NCBI GenBank assembly: GCA_947630355.1
Contig: CANRHJ010000008.1
Location: forward strand, 1-22,532
DNA length: 22,532 nt
Reading direction: 5' to 3'
Source of the DNA: Candidatus Gastranaerophilales bacterium
GTDB taxonomy: Bacteria > Cyanobacteriota > Vampirovibrionia > Gastranaerophilales > Gastranaerophilaceae
Position 1 is the stretch's first letter. Every line of letters begins with the position of its first letter. A program made the translations under genes and the position numbers. The notes beneath the pieces were generated by a model. The model did no database searches. It was not told where the DNA came from and was given only the letters and a program-made list of their open reading frames with translations. Of the stretch, positions 14,742 to 22,125 are shown one piece after another.

Positions 14742-15819
14742 ATTTCTTCTCTACTATTTCTTTGTATACATTCTCTATTTGTTTATAAATTTCTTCTACG
14801 GTCATCATAACACCTGCAGGTCTGCCGTAAAATTTAACGGGTATTGTTGCGGCTTCAGCTATACTTGCTTTTATATCCTGCAGCATTTGTCCGCAATTCA
14901 ATTCTATATCCAAAAATCCGTCTACTTTTTGTGCAATTTCAGAAACTATCTTTTCCGGGAACGGATTTAACAGTATCGGTCTGAATAATCCGACTTTTAA
15001 ACCGTTCTTCCTTGCCAGTTTTACTGCGGCCTTTGCTATTCTGGCAATACTGCCAAACGCAGTTATTACTAATTTTGCACCTTCTGTTTCGTATTTTTCA
15101 AAAATATTTTCGTTTTCTAAAATTTTGTTATACTTTTCAAATATTTTTTCCACGCGTTTTCTTAAAGTTTCCTGATCTCTTTCTATGGATGCTATTGCTC
15201 TGGGCGGTCTGTTTTTTGCACCGTCTAATGCCCAAGAAGATTGGTCTATTTCTTCATAAGGATAATGACCTATTACTGCAGGTTCCATCATTTGACCAAG
15301 CATTCCGTCCGCTAACAAACAGCATGGCGTTCTGTATTTCTGTGACACATAAAAGCATTTATATGTTAAATCTATACATTCCTGTACACTTGCAGGTGCA
15401 TAGGTAACCAATTTATAATCGCCGTTTCCGCCGCCTTTTGTTGCTTGATTATAGTCGCCTTGCGATGAATAAATATAACCTAAACCCGGACCTGCTCTCA
15501 TTACGCTTACAAGTACGCAGGGTATTTCATCACCCGCTATAAATGATAAACCTTCCTGCATCAGTGCTACCGCACAAGATGATGAAGATGTCATCGCTTT
15601 TACACCCGTCGAGCCGGCTCCAAGCAGCATGTTTATTGCTGCTACTTCACTCTCTGCTGCCACAAATGCCCGCCCAAGCTCCGGCATTTTTGTACTTAAA
15701 TATTCACCTATTTCACTCTGCGGTGTTATAGGATATCCGAAATAACTCTGACAACCCGCTTCCACTGCTGCTTGAGCTATTGCATAATTCCCCTTCATTA
15801 ATTGTTTTTCTTTATTCAT
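14722..15819 (-). CDS. vorB: 2-oxoacid:ferredoxin oxidoreductase, alpha subunit (VorB-like)
   Basis: A 365-aa alpha subunit carrying the pyrimidine-binding domain. Signature stretches are MKGNYAIAQAAVEAGCQSYFGYPITPQSEI, FVAAESEVAAINMLLGAGSTGVKAMTSSSSCAVALMQEGLSFIAGDEIPCVLVSVMRAGPGLG and QGDYNQATKGGGNGDYKLVTYAP, which match the subunit usually annotated as VorB (3-methyl-2-oxobutanoate dehydrogenase). The complex oxidises branched-chain 2-oxoacids, or 2-oxoglutarate, to acyl-CoA with reduction of ferredoxin, an anaerobic reaction. The ATG at 15819 overlaps the delta stop as ATGA, with AAGG 7 nt upstream; a second in-frame ATG at 15798 is less likely. Exact substrate cannot be read from sequence alone. 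Confidence 0.92.
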   Translation of the reverse strand: MNKEKQLMKGNYAIAQAAVEAGCQSYFGYPITPQSEIGEYLSTKMPELGRAFVAAESEVAAINMLLGAGSTGVKAMTSSSSCAVALMQEGLSFIAGDEIPCVLVSVMRAGPGLGYIYSSQGDYNQATKGGGNGDYKLVTYAPASVQECIDLTYKCFYVSQKYRTPCCLLADGMLGQMMEPAVIGHYPYEEIDQSSWALDGAKNRPPRAIASIERDQETLRKRVEKIFEKYNKILENENIFEKYETEGAKLVITAFGSIARIAKAAVKLARKNGLKVGLFRPILLNPFPEKIVSEIAQKVDGFLDIELNCGQMLQDIKASIAEAATIPVKFYGRPAGVMMTVEEIYKQIENVYKEIVEKKYGTACI

Positions 15820-16022
15820 TTGTATACCTTTTCAATTGCAATATCGGGACATACTCTTGCGCACATCGCACAGCCTATGCATTCTTTTTCTTCATTAACT
15901 TTTACAGGATAATACCCCAGAGCATTTACCGTGCTGTCTTCCTCCAGCACCTTCTTGGGGCATGCATCCATACATAAGTAACACGCTTTACATCTATCTC
16001 TGTTTAAAACTATTCTTCCCAT
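15816..16022 (-). CDS. 2-oxoacid:ferredoxin oxidoreductase, delta (ferredoxin) subunit
   Basis: A 68-aa protein with two 4Fe-4S motifs: C11-x2-C14-x2-C17-x3-C21 (CKACYLCMDACP) and C48-x2-C51-x2-C54-x3-C58 (CIGCAMCARVCP). It passes electrons from the catalytic beta subunit to free ferredoxin. It is the first gene of the operon, as in many bacterial Vor/Kor clusters. The ribosome-binding site is poor (ACGAATAATT before the ATG), unlike its partners. The intergenic stretch 16023-16221 between this gene and the divergent exonuclease holds a 10-nt palindrome, GTTAATTAAC (16031-16040), but I cannot name a regulator or a clear promoter. Confidence 0.93.
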   Translation of the reverse strand: MGRIVLNRDRCKACYLCMDACPKKVLEEDSTVNALGYYPVKVNEEKECIGCAMCARVCPDIAIEKVYK

Positions 16023-16194
16023 AATTATTCGTTAATTAACTCTTTCTATATGTTACTACCGATATGAATATTTTGCTACTATTTAAATTATCAAATATAA
16101 AAAAAATAATACAAGTATATTCTTAACTAAGCCTGTATACTATAATATGCTTTTATTATTCGGAAATTTTGCCCGTTATAAATCTTTATGATAT

Positions 16195-16200
16195 TATAAT
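16195..16200 (+). promoter_or_regulatory. Probable -10 box before the exonuclease gene
   Basis: TATAAT at 16195-16200, 22 nt before the GTG start. No convincing -35 is present at 16-18 nt, so this is only a candidate. Another TATAAT sits at 16141-16146. Confidence 0.3.
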
Positions 16201-16221
16201 TATATAGGGAGATTTGAGGCA

Positions 16222-17154
16222 GTGCCAAAGAAAAAGTGCATAGAAATTGTTTTAGATGTTGAGACTACGGGTTTGGACTATACAAAAGAAAAAATGGTGG
16301 AATTTGCCGCTATCAGGCTTGAAAACGGTAAAATGAAGGATAGGTTTGAAACTTTAATTAATCCGGAACAACATATTCGCAAATCCAGTATTGCGGTTCA
16401 CGGAATTACCGAAGATGATGTTAAGGATGCTCCCACAGAAGCTCAGGTTATGCCGTTGATTTTGGATTTTATCGGTGATTATCCCATTGTTGCGCATAAT
16501 GCAATTTTTGATTATTCATTTATTAATGAGGCGAGTATCAGACAAACCGGCAAGCCTATTAATAATCCGAGAATAGATTCTCAGATGATGTTTAAAGAAA
16601 TTTATCCCGAACTTGAATCTTGCGGACTTGAAAGCTTAATGAATAAGTTTAATGTGGAATTTTCCACTCGGCACCGTGCTATGGCGGACACCGAAGGTTT
16701 AGCTAAAGCTTATCCGGAGTTAAAAAAACTTTATGAAAAAAAATATGCTTGGCAAATTCAACAATTGGACAATATTGATTATTTATTTGAAAGATACTTA
16801 AGAATTCAACAGGCCGTTCAAATTATGCAGTCTGAAATGCAGGATTTGAAGTCGGTTTTCAGATTGTATTTTGAAAAAGGCGGTGAAAGCATTCATTCCC
16901 CTAACGGTGACACGCTCGTTTACCAGTCTAAACAAAGCTATGCTTATGACTTCGTTGAAATAAAAGATGTCTTGGAAGAAATAGGCGCTTTACATAAAGC
17001 TGTTAAATTAAATAATAATTTTGTGGACAGACTTATTGCTTCGGGAAGTATCAGTAAAGAAAACAAAGAAAAACTTGCTGCCGCAAGACAAATGCTCTCC
17101 GAAACAAGAAATATTCACGTTATTAAAGCGGATAAACATCCAGAACATGTTTAA
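16222..17154 (+). CDS. DEDDh 3'-5' exonuclease (DnaQ-like) with C-terminal extension
   Basis: A 310-aa protein with a GTG start after GGGAG and GAGG. Residues 6-170 form an RNase T/DnaQ exonuclease with all five catalytic residues: D12 and E14 (VLDVETTGL), D97 (AHNAIFDYSF) and H151/D156 (RHRAMADTEGL). Such domains proofread or trim DNA or RNA 3' ends. The C-terminal 140 residues are not part of the exonuclease: residues 175-215 are helical and Gln-rich, followed by TLVYQSKQSYAYDFVEIKDVLEEIGALHKAV and a helix LAAARQMLSETRN. I do not recognise this part. It is not fused to a PolC polymerase, so it is either a free proofreading subunit or a repair/processing nuclease. The YkgJ gene follows after 35 nt. 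Confidence 0.88.
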   Translation: MPKKKCIEIVLDVETTGLDYTKEKMVEFAAIRLENGKMKDRFETLINPEQHIRKSSIAVHGITEDDVKDAPTEAQVMPLILDFIGDYPIVAHNAIFDYSFINEASIRQTGKPINNPRIDSQMMFKEIYPELESCGLESLMNKFNVEFSTRHRAMADTEGLAKAYPELKKLYEKKYAWQIQQLDNIDYLFERYLRIQQAVQIMQSEMQDLKSVFRLYFEKGGESIHSPNGDTLVYQSKQSYAYDFVEIKDVLEEIGALHKAVKLNNNFVDRLIASGSISKENKEKLAAARQMLSETRNIHVIKADKHPEHV

Positions 17155-17189
17155 TCTCCGTACTTTGAATTGTATTGCGAAGGTAATTT

Positions 17190-17759
17190 ATGGATAATTA
17201 TATTAAATTTCTTCAGATAGTGGATGATGATTTAAGAAAAATTTTTGATTATCAAAAGGAATATTTGTTTTGTAAAGAGGGGTGTTCCCATTGTTGTAAA
17301 AGAGGTGATTTCCCGCTTTCGGAACTTGAATTTACATATCTTATGCAAGGATATGATAATTTACATCCAGAAATTCAATGTAAAATAAAAGAAAATGTTG
17401 AAAATGTAAAGAATGGTGACAGGGATAGTTATATCTGTCCTTTCCTGATTAACGAAAAATGTTCGGTATATAAATATCGTCCGATTGTTTGCAGAGCATT
17501 CGGTGTTTTAACGGAAGATTCAAAAGGCAATCCTTCATTCCCGTTTTGTACGACATTAGGTCTCAATTTCTCTCAAATTTATGATAAAGAAAAAAAAGGT
17601 TTATCTTCTGAATTGGCTTCAAAAGGCAACTTTAAAATTTATCCCAAGATATTCAGATTAAGCAATAATGTGTTTATGAATTTACCTTTGGCTAAAGAAT
17701 TAAATCTTAATTTCGGTGAAGGTAAGAAAATGATTGATTATCTGGAAACGAAATTTTAG
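17190..17759 (+). CDS. YkgJ-family cysteine cluster protein
   Basis: A 189-aa member of the putative zinc- or iron-chelating YkgJ family (PF03692). Cysteines C28, C32, C35 and C36 (FCKEGCSHCCKRG) and C83, C91, C101 and C120 (CPFL...KCSVYKYRPIVCRAFG...FPFC) form the characteristic cluster. The molecular role of the family is not established, though a metal centre is assumed. GAAGG precedes the ATG. It sits between the exonuclease and sigma factor genes on the same strand with short gaps, so they may be cotranscribed. No membrane segment is seen. Confidence 0.88.
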   Translation: MDNYIKFLQIVDDDLRKIFDYQKEYLFCKEGCSHCCKRGDFPLSELEFTYLMQGYDNLHPEIQCKIKENVENVKNGDRDSYICPFLINEKCSVYKYRPIVCRAFGVLTEDSKGNPSFPFCTTLGLNFSQIYDKEKKGLSSELASKGNFKIYPKIFRLSNNVFMNLPLAKELNLNFGEGKKMIDYLETKF

Positions 17760-17818
17760 CGGGAACTCATTTTAAATTTCTTCGTCATTCTTATTAACAA
17801 TGAGTGAGAGGATTTATT

Positions 17819-18760
17819 ATGGGTATTCAATATATTGATGATTATTGTATTGAAGAAAAATTTATTAATTTAAATGAAGAACAAGAGGATGAAGAAGAAA
17901 TATCAACTTTTAATAATATTGTTTTTAAAGATGATATTCTTCAAATGTATTTAAAAGATATAGGCAGAACTAAGCTGTTAAAACGAAAAGAAGAAGAGGA
18001 TTTGGGGAAAGTTATTCTTGAAGGGGATGAGCATAAATCCGTTATTGCAAGGAAAAAGCTGGTTCGGGCCAATTTAAGGCTGGTTGTAAGTATTGCCAAA
18101 AAGTATACGGGACAGGGTGTTTTGTTTATGGACTTGGTTCAGGAAGGCTCTTTAGGTTTAATTAAAGCTGCTAACAGGTTTGACTATTCCAAAGGATTTA
18201 AGTTTTCCACTTATGCCACATGGTGGATTAGACAGACTATTGTCAGAGCTATCGCCAATAACTCAAAAATAATCAGAATTCCCGTTCACATGATTGATAA
18301 GATAAGACTCGTTAAAAAAGCTATGTTTGAGCTCAGTTATAATATGGGGAAAGAACCTTCCGTTGATGAAATCGCTCAAAAACTTAAAATGCCGGTTAAA
18401 CAAATAGAAACTGTTATTAATACCATTAAACTTGAGCCTGCCAGTCTTGATACTCCTATTGCGGATAATCTCTCGCTTGAAGATTATATTTCTGATGATA
18501 ATTATATCTCACCTGAAAATAATACTCAAAAATCCATGCTCAAAGTTTATATTAATAAAATTTTAAACGGACTAAATCCTAAAGAAAGAAAAATTATTAT
18601 TAAGCGCTTCGGTATTGACGGTGATAAGCCTAAAACGCTTGAAGAACTCGGTAGAGAAATGGGATTTTCCAAAGAAAGAATAAGACAAATTGAATGTATC
18701 GCTCTAAAAAAACTAAGAGCTGATGACAAGGTTAAACATTTGAAAGATTACTTAACGTAA
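17819..18760 (+). CDS. RNA polymerase sigma-70 family factor (group 1/2, no region 1.1)
   Basis: A 313-aa sigma factor. The ATG at 17819 is chosen over an in-frame GTG at 17804 because GAGAGGA sits 7 nt before it. Region 1.2 is DDILQMYLKDIGRTKLLKRKEEEDLGK (38-64). Region 2 runs from about 78, with DLVQEGSLGLIKAANRFDYSKGFKFSTYATWWIRQTIVRAI; the 2.3-2.4 part contacts the -10. Region 3 is at about 155-205. Region 4 has KTLEELGREMGFSKERIRQIECIALKKLR (272-300) for -35 recognition. The acidic first 35 residues are too short for a region 1.1, so this resembles a group 2 alternative factor as much as a small primary sigma. The promoters in this window look sigma-A-like. A hairpin terminator follows. 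Confidence 0.93.
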   Translation: MGIQYIDDYCIEEKFINLNEEQEDEEEISTFNNIVFKDDILQMYLKDIGRTKLLKRKEEEDLGKVILEGDEHKSVIARKKLVRANLRLVVSIAKKYTGQGVLFMDLVQEGSLGLIKAANRFDYSKGFKFSTYATWWIRQTIVRAIANNSKIIRIPVHMIDKIRLVKKAMFELSYNMGKEPSVDEIAQKLKMPVKQIETVINTIKLEPASLDTPIADNLSLEDYISDDNYISPENNTQKSMLKVYINKILNGLNPKERKIIIKRFGIDGDKPKTLEELGREMGFSKERIRQIECIALKKLRADDKVKHLKDYLT

Positions 18761-18788
18761 TATTTATTGTTTTCTTCGATTATAATGT

Positions 18789-18823
18789 GCTAAAATAATC
18801 CCTGTGGAATATTTTAGCTTTTT
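18789..18823 (+). terminator. Hairpin terminator after the sigma gene
   Basis: GCTAAAATAATCC (18789-18801) pairs with GGAATATTTTAGC (18806-18818) with a single mismatch, around a CTGT loop, followed by five T. It ends 20 nt before the next gene's ATG, so it could also act as an attenuator for the PAS/kinase and ABC genes downstream. Confidence 0.65.
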
Positions 18824-18842
18824 ATTTAAAAGGATATATTAA

Positions 18843-19997
18843 ATGAATTTAATCGGTTTATTATTAGGGAAACAATACAATATTTTAACTTATCTTCCTG
18901 AGGCTGTATTGGTTATTGACGAGACTGGCAAAATTAATTATGCGAATAAAAGAGCTTTCACTTTATTTGAAACCAATAAATTGCGCGGCAAAAATATTAA
19001 TGATTTCTTTATTACCAATTCAAATAATATTATTAATAATGCTGATGATGATTTAAAGCAAATTCTTAAAATTGTTTCGGGCGAACAAAATACCAAGATT
19101 ACCGATGTTAAAGTCGTTAATGTTTCATCCGGAAAAAGGAAAAGATATATTTTAACCATTATAGATAATACACAGGACCATTCTTTGCTTGATCAGTTGA
19201 TTACGGAAAGACAAGAGCAAAAAATATTAAATCATACCAAAAATGTTTTATTAACAAAAATTTCAAATTATTTGCGCTCGCCGCTTCATTCCGTTATAGG
19301 CTTCTCTCAGGCGATGCTTGAGGGGTTAAGCGGTGATATTAACGATAAACAGTCTAAATATCTGCAAATTATGAATGCTAATTCCTCTGAGCTGCTTATC
19401 TTGATTGATAAACTTATTGAATTATCTCAGGCTGAAGCTGATATCTACAAATTTGATTTCAAAAATTTTGATGTTGTTTCTTTGCTCGGTGTTATTATTA
19501 ATGAGGTTTCGGTTAAACTTAAAGATAAAGATATCACTTTTTCTTCTGATACTTCGGATTTAATTAAGCAAAATTGTTATTCCGATAAAGAGGTTATAAA
19601 AATGATTATTTCCAACCTGTTGGAACAAGCGGTTTTATCTATAGAAACGGGAGGAATAAATATCCGTTTATCTAATCCCGTTCCGGAATATCTTTTGTCT
19701 AAGGGATTTGAGATAAGTAAAGATATTAATGAAAAATCTTATCTGATGTTTGAAATTACTTTAAAAGGGGTTGATTCTTCCTTATATTCAAGTTCTGATA
19801 TCTTTGATCCTTATGTTCAGGCAGATAAGAATTCAAAAAAACATCTTCTCCAAAGTTTGCTTTTAGGCAGTTCGAAAAAATATATTGATAAATTAAAAGG
19901 TCAAATGTGGATTGATAATCAATATGCCAATCAGACAGCAATTTCTTTTATAATTCCTATTGATAAAGCTTTGACAGAGTTTAATCAGGCAGGGTAG
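18843..19997 (+). CDS. PAS-domain protein with degenerate histidine kinase core (pseudokinase)
   Basis: A 384-aa cytoplasmic protein: PAS domain at about 12-110 (LPEAVLVIDETGKINYANKRAFTLF), a helix, then a HisKA-like dimerisation domain and an HATPase-like domain. HisKA is well conserved apart from the key residue: SHELRTPL reads SNYLRSPL, so the phosphoacceptor is Asn142. In the ATPase part the N box is degraded (NLLEQAVLS, 258-266), the G1 box DxGxG has become GVDSSL, and the glycine-rich G2 box is SLLLGSSKK. Only the F box DIFDPYVQ (319-326) is normal. It thus looks unable to bind ATP or autophosphorylate, while keeping the dimeric scaffold. The ABC ATPase gene starts 2 nt after its stop. 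AAAGGA precedes the ATG. A signalling or allosteric role is inferred. Confidence 0.85.
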   Translation: MNLIGLLLGKQYNILTYLPEAVLVIDETGKINYANKRAFTLFETNKLRGKNINDFFITNSNNIINNADDDLKQILKIVSGEQNTKITDVKVVNVSSGKRKRYILTIIDNTQDHSLLDQLITERQEQKILNHTKNVLLTKISNYLRSPLHSVIGFSQAMLEGLSGDINDKQSKYLQIMNANSSELLILIDKLIELSQAEADIYKFDFKNFDVVSLLGVIINEVSVKLKDKDITFSSDTSDLIKQNCYSDKEVIKMIISNLLEQAVLSIETGGINIRLSNPVPEYLLSKGFEISKDINEKSYLMFEITLKGVDSSLYSSSDIFDPYVQADKNSKKHLLQSLLLGSSKKYIDKLKGQMWIDNQYANQTAISFIIPIDKALTEFNQAG

Positions 19998-19999
19998 TT

Positions 20000-21058
20000 A
20001 TGGCGGAAGTAATTTTAAAAAATGCTGTTAAATCTTATGATAAGAAAGTAATTATCAATAATGTTAATTTGGAAGTAAAAGATAAAGAATTTCTGGTCTT
20101 GGTAGGTTCGTCGGGCTGCGGTAAATCCACTCTCCTCAGAATGATTGCAGGACTTGAAGATATCACTTCGGGTGAAATTTTTATTGACGGTAAATGTGTT
20201 AATAATGTACATCCTAAGGACAGAGATATTGCTTTTGTTTTTCAAAATTATGCACTTTATCCGCATATGAGCGTTTATGAAAATATTGCTTTCCCTTTAA
20301 AAATGCGAAAAATGAATAAAAAAGATATTGATTTAAAAGTGAGAGAAGCAGCTGAAATACTTAATTTACAAGAACTGTTAGCCAGAAAACCTAAACAGCT
20401 TTCCGGCGGTCAGCGCCAAAGAGTCGCTTTAGGCAGAGCTATTGTCAGAAATCCTAAAGTATTCCTTATGGATGAACCTTTGTCAAACCTTGATGCTAAA
20501 TTAAGAGTTCAAATGCGCTCCGAAATTAAAAAACTTCATCAAAAACTTCAAACTACTTTTATTTATGTTACTCATGATCAAACAGAAGCTTTAACAATGG
20601 GAGATAGAATTGCCGTTATTGATAACGGTATTATTCAACAAATCGGTTCTCCGTTTGATGTTTATCATCGCCCTGTTAATACCTTTGTCGGCGGGTTTCT
20701 GGGCTCACCTTCCATGAACTTCATTAATTGTGACATTACTGACGGTAAATTCTCCTTTAATAACTCCGATTTTACACTGACTCAGTCTCAATTAAGCCTG
20801 CTTTCCGGCATGAAAAATGTTATTATCGGTATAAGACCGGAATTTTTTAATACACCTGATTCAAATTTCTTTTTTGAAGCTCCGCTTGATTTGTCCGAAA
20901 TGCTTGGTAATTCGGTTTTAGTATATTTTAAGGTTAATAACTCTGTTTGTTCCGCGCTTATGCCTTCCGATTTTGTACCCAAAGATATTATTAATCTTTC
21001 TTTTAATCCTGATAAAATTATGTTTTTTAATCCGATTTCAAAAGAAGTTATCGGTTAA
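20000..21058 (+). CDS. Sugar ABC transporter ATPase (MsmX/UgpC/MalK-type)
   Basis: A 352-aa ATPase of the MalK/UgpC/MsmX class, powering carbohydrate importers at the inner face of the membrane. Nucleotide-binding motifs: Walker A G36-SSGCGKS-T44, Q82 (FVFQNYALYPHMSVYENI), signature LSGGQRQRVALGRAIVR (134-150), Walker B FLMDEP with E159, D-loop SNLDAKL and switch H192 (YVTHDQTEA). After about residue 240 comes the C-terminal regulatory/TOBE region found in MalK-like subunits. No permease or binding protein is adjacent. In Gram-positives one MsmX serves several importers, so it may energise the orphan permease at 12623. It directly follows the pseudo-histidine kinase gene and ends against the convergent glycosyltransferase stop with no gap. 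Confidence 0.92.
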   Translation: MAEVILKNAVKSYDKKVIINNVNLEVKDKEFLVLVGSSGCGKSTLLRMIAGLEDITSGEIFIDGKCVNNVHPKDRDIAFVFQNYALYPHMSVYENIAFPLKMRKMNKKDIDLKVREAAEILNLQELLARKPKQLSGGQRQRVALGRAIVRNPKVFLMDEPLSNLDAKLRVQMRSEIKKLHQKLQTTFIYVTHDQTEALTMGDRIAVIDNGIIQQIGSPFDVYHRPVNTFVGGFLGSPSMNFINCDITDGKFSFNNSDFTLTQSQLSLLSGMKNVIIGIRPEFFNTPDSNFFFEAPLDLSEMLGNSVLVYFKVNNSVCSALMPSDFVPKDIINLSFNPDKIMFFNPISKEVIG

Positions 21059-21937
21059 TTATAATTTCCAAATTTCTGACATTGTCTTTGAAATAATCAG
21101 GGGATGAATAAATAATCTCGGCAGATTTGGGATTATACATATAATTTTAAACAGACTGAGATTTTTTTCGCCATAGCATTTTTTATAAAATAAAATTTCA
21201 CTCCTCATTTTATGAGTGCGGGAGGTTACTCTGCTTTTTGATGATTTACCTTCCAAATGATAAATTTTTGCATCGGGAATTATATATTTCTTGTATCCTG
21301 CTTTGTCTATTCTGTACTGTAATTCCGTTTCTTCAAAATAAAGGAAAAAGTCTTCATCAAAAAGTCCCGTTTTATTTAGAACATCACGTCTTAAAAATAA
21401 ATCTGCTCCGGTGATATAATTGATTTCTTTTAATAAATTTTTTTCATTATTACCTTTATCTTTGTTAATTTCTCTTTCTTTTTTCATAAAGAGTCCCAGT
21501 TTAAAGGTCTTACAGAGCTTTGTTTGAAACGTTGGGAAGTAACCGTAGGAGTGAACATGCTTGTTATTTTCATCATAAAGATTTCCGCCGCAGGCTGCGG
21601 CTTCACTATGTTCCTCCATATAATCAAAAAATATTTTTACGGCATTATTTATTAATTTTGTATCGGTATTTAACAGAAATACATACTTGCCTTCAGATGC
21701 TTTTATTGCAAGATTATTTGCACTCCCAAATCCCTTATTCTCTTTATTTTCTATTAGATTTACATTCGGAAATTCTTTTTTTATTATTTCACAAGTATTA
21801 TCGCTTGAGCCGTTGTCCGTTACCCAAACATCAAAATTAATACCGGTTGTTTTCTCATATACGGATTTAAGACAATTGCGGATTAATTCCGAAGCATTAT
21901 AAGAAACAAGAATAATTGAAACATCGACGAATGCCAT
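21059..21937 (-). CDS. Family 2 glycosyltransferase (rhamnosyltransferase-like)
   Basis: A 292-aa GT-A-fold enzyme, likely at the cytoplasmic face of the membrane in cell-surface polysaccharide synthesis. The N-terminus has VDVSIILVSYNASELIRNCLKSV, then VTDNGSSDNTCEI (D41 near the nucleotide), NKGFGSANNLAIKAS and the metal-binding LLNTDTKL (T91-D92). The acceptor-side motif FEETELQYRIDKAGYKKYIIPDAKIYH carries the catalytic acidic residues. The pattern resembles rhamnosyltransferases of the WbbL/RfbF type, but the sugar is uncertain. AAGGA lies 7 nt upstream, inside the preceding 58-aa gene, from which it is separated by 2 nt. It ends flush against the convergent ABC ATPase gene. Confidence 0.92.
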   Translation of the reverse strand: MAFVDVSIILVSYNASELIRNCLKSVYEKTTGINFDVWVTDNGSSDNTCEIIKKEFPNVNLIENKENKGFGSANNLAIKASEGKYVFLLNTDTKLINNAVKIFFDYMEEHSEAAACGGNLYDENNKHVHSYGYFPTFQTKLCKTFKLGLFMKKEREINKDKGNNEKNLLKEINYITGADLFLRRDVLNKTGLFDEDFFLYFEETELQYRIDKAGYKKYIIPDAKIYHLEGKSSKSRVTSRTHKMRSEILFYKKCYGEKNLSLFKIICIIPNLPRLFIHPLIISKTMSEIWKL

Positions 21938-21939
21938 TA

Positions 21940-22116
21940 TTATTCCTTTATAACAATAAGATTATTGGCGATTTTCATTTTGCAGGTCGGCAAAACGACA
22001 TCCTGAAGCCCGTTTGCTATACTTATAACCCTGCCTGCTTCAAGGGTTACATCCTCACCTTTATAATTAAATATGTAATCTGTTTTTCTGTCAGAACGAA
22101 TGGTAATTTGATTCAT
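21940..22116 (-). CDS. Small conserved-looking protein (58 aa) between recR and the glycosyltransferase
   Basis: ATG at 22116 to TAA at 21940-21942, 58 residues, beginning MNQITIRSDRKTDYIFNYKG and ending KMKIANNLIVIKE. AAGGAG lies 6 nt upstream, 9 nt after the recR stop, and 2 nt separate its stop from the glycosyltransferase start. These tight junctions on both sides make it a real gene of the recR operon. It looks beta-rich, with a central EDVTLEAGRVISIANGLQDVVLPTC, and has no membrane segment. I do not recognise a family, and function is unknown. Confidence 0.75.
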   Translation of the reverse strand: MNQITIRSDRKTDYIFNYKGEDVTLEAGRVISIANGLQDVVLPTCKMKIANNLIVIKE

Positions 22117-22125
22117 GATATCTCC

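Noticed and set aside
15012..15731. Plus-strand open frames opposite the OFOR alpha gene
   Set aside because: They lie wholly antisense to a well-conserved gene, with low-complexity Leu/His-rich products and no ribosome-binding sites.
16031..16040. Palindrome GTTAATTAAC upstream of the OFOR operon as a named operator
   Set aside because: Too short and AT-rich; similar palindromes are expected by chance in this composition.
18781..18786. TATAAT as a promoter for the PAS pseudo-kinase gene
   Set aside because: No -35 at a usable distance, and the start would fall inside the strong hairpin at 18789-18818, which reads better as a terminator.
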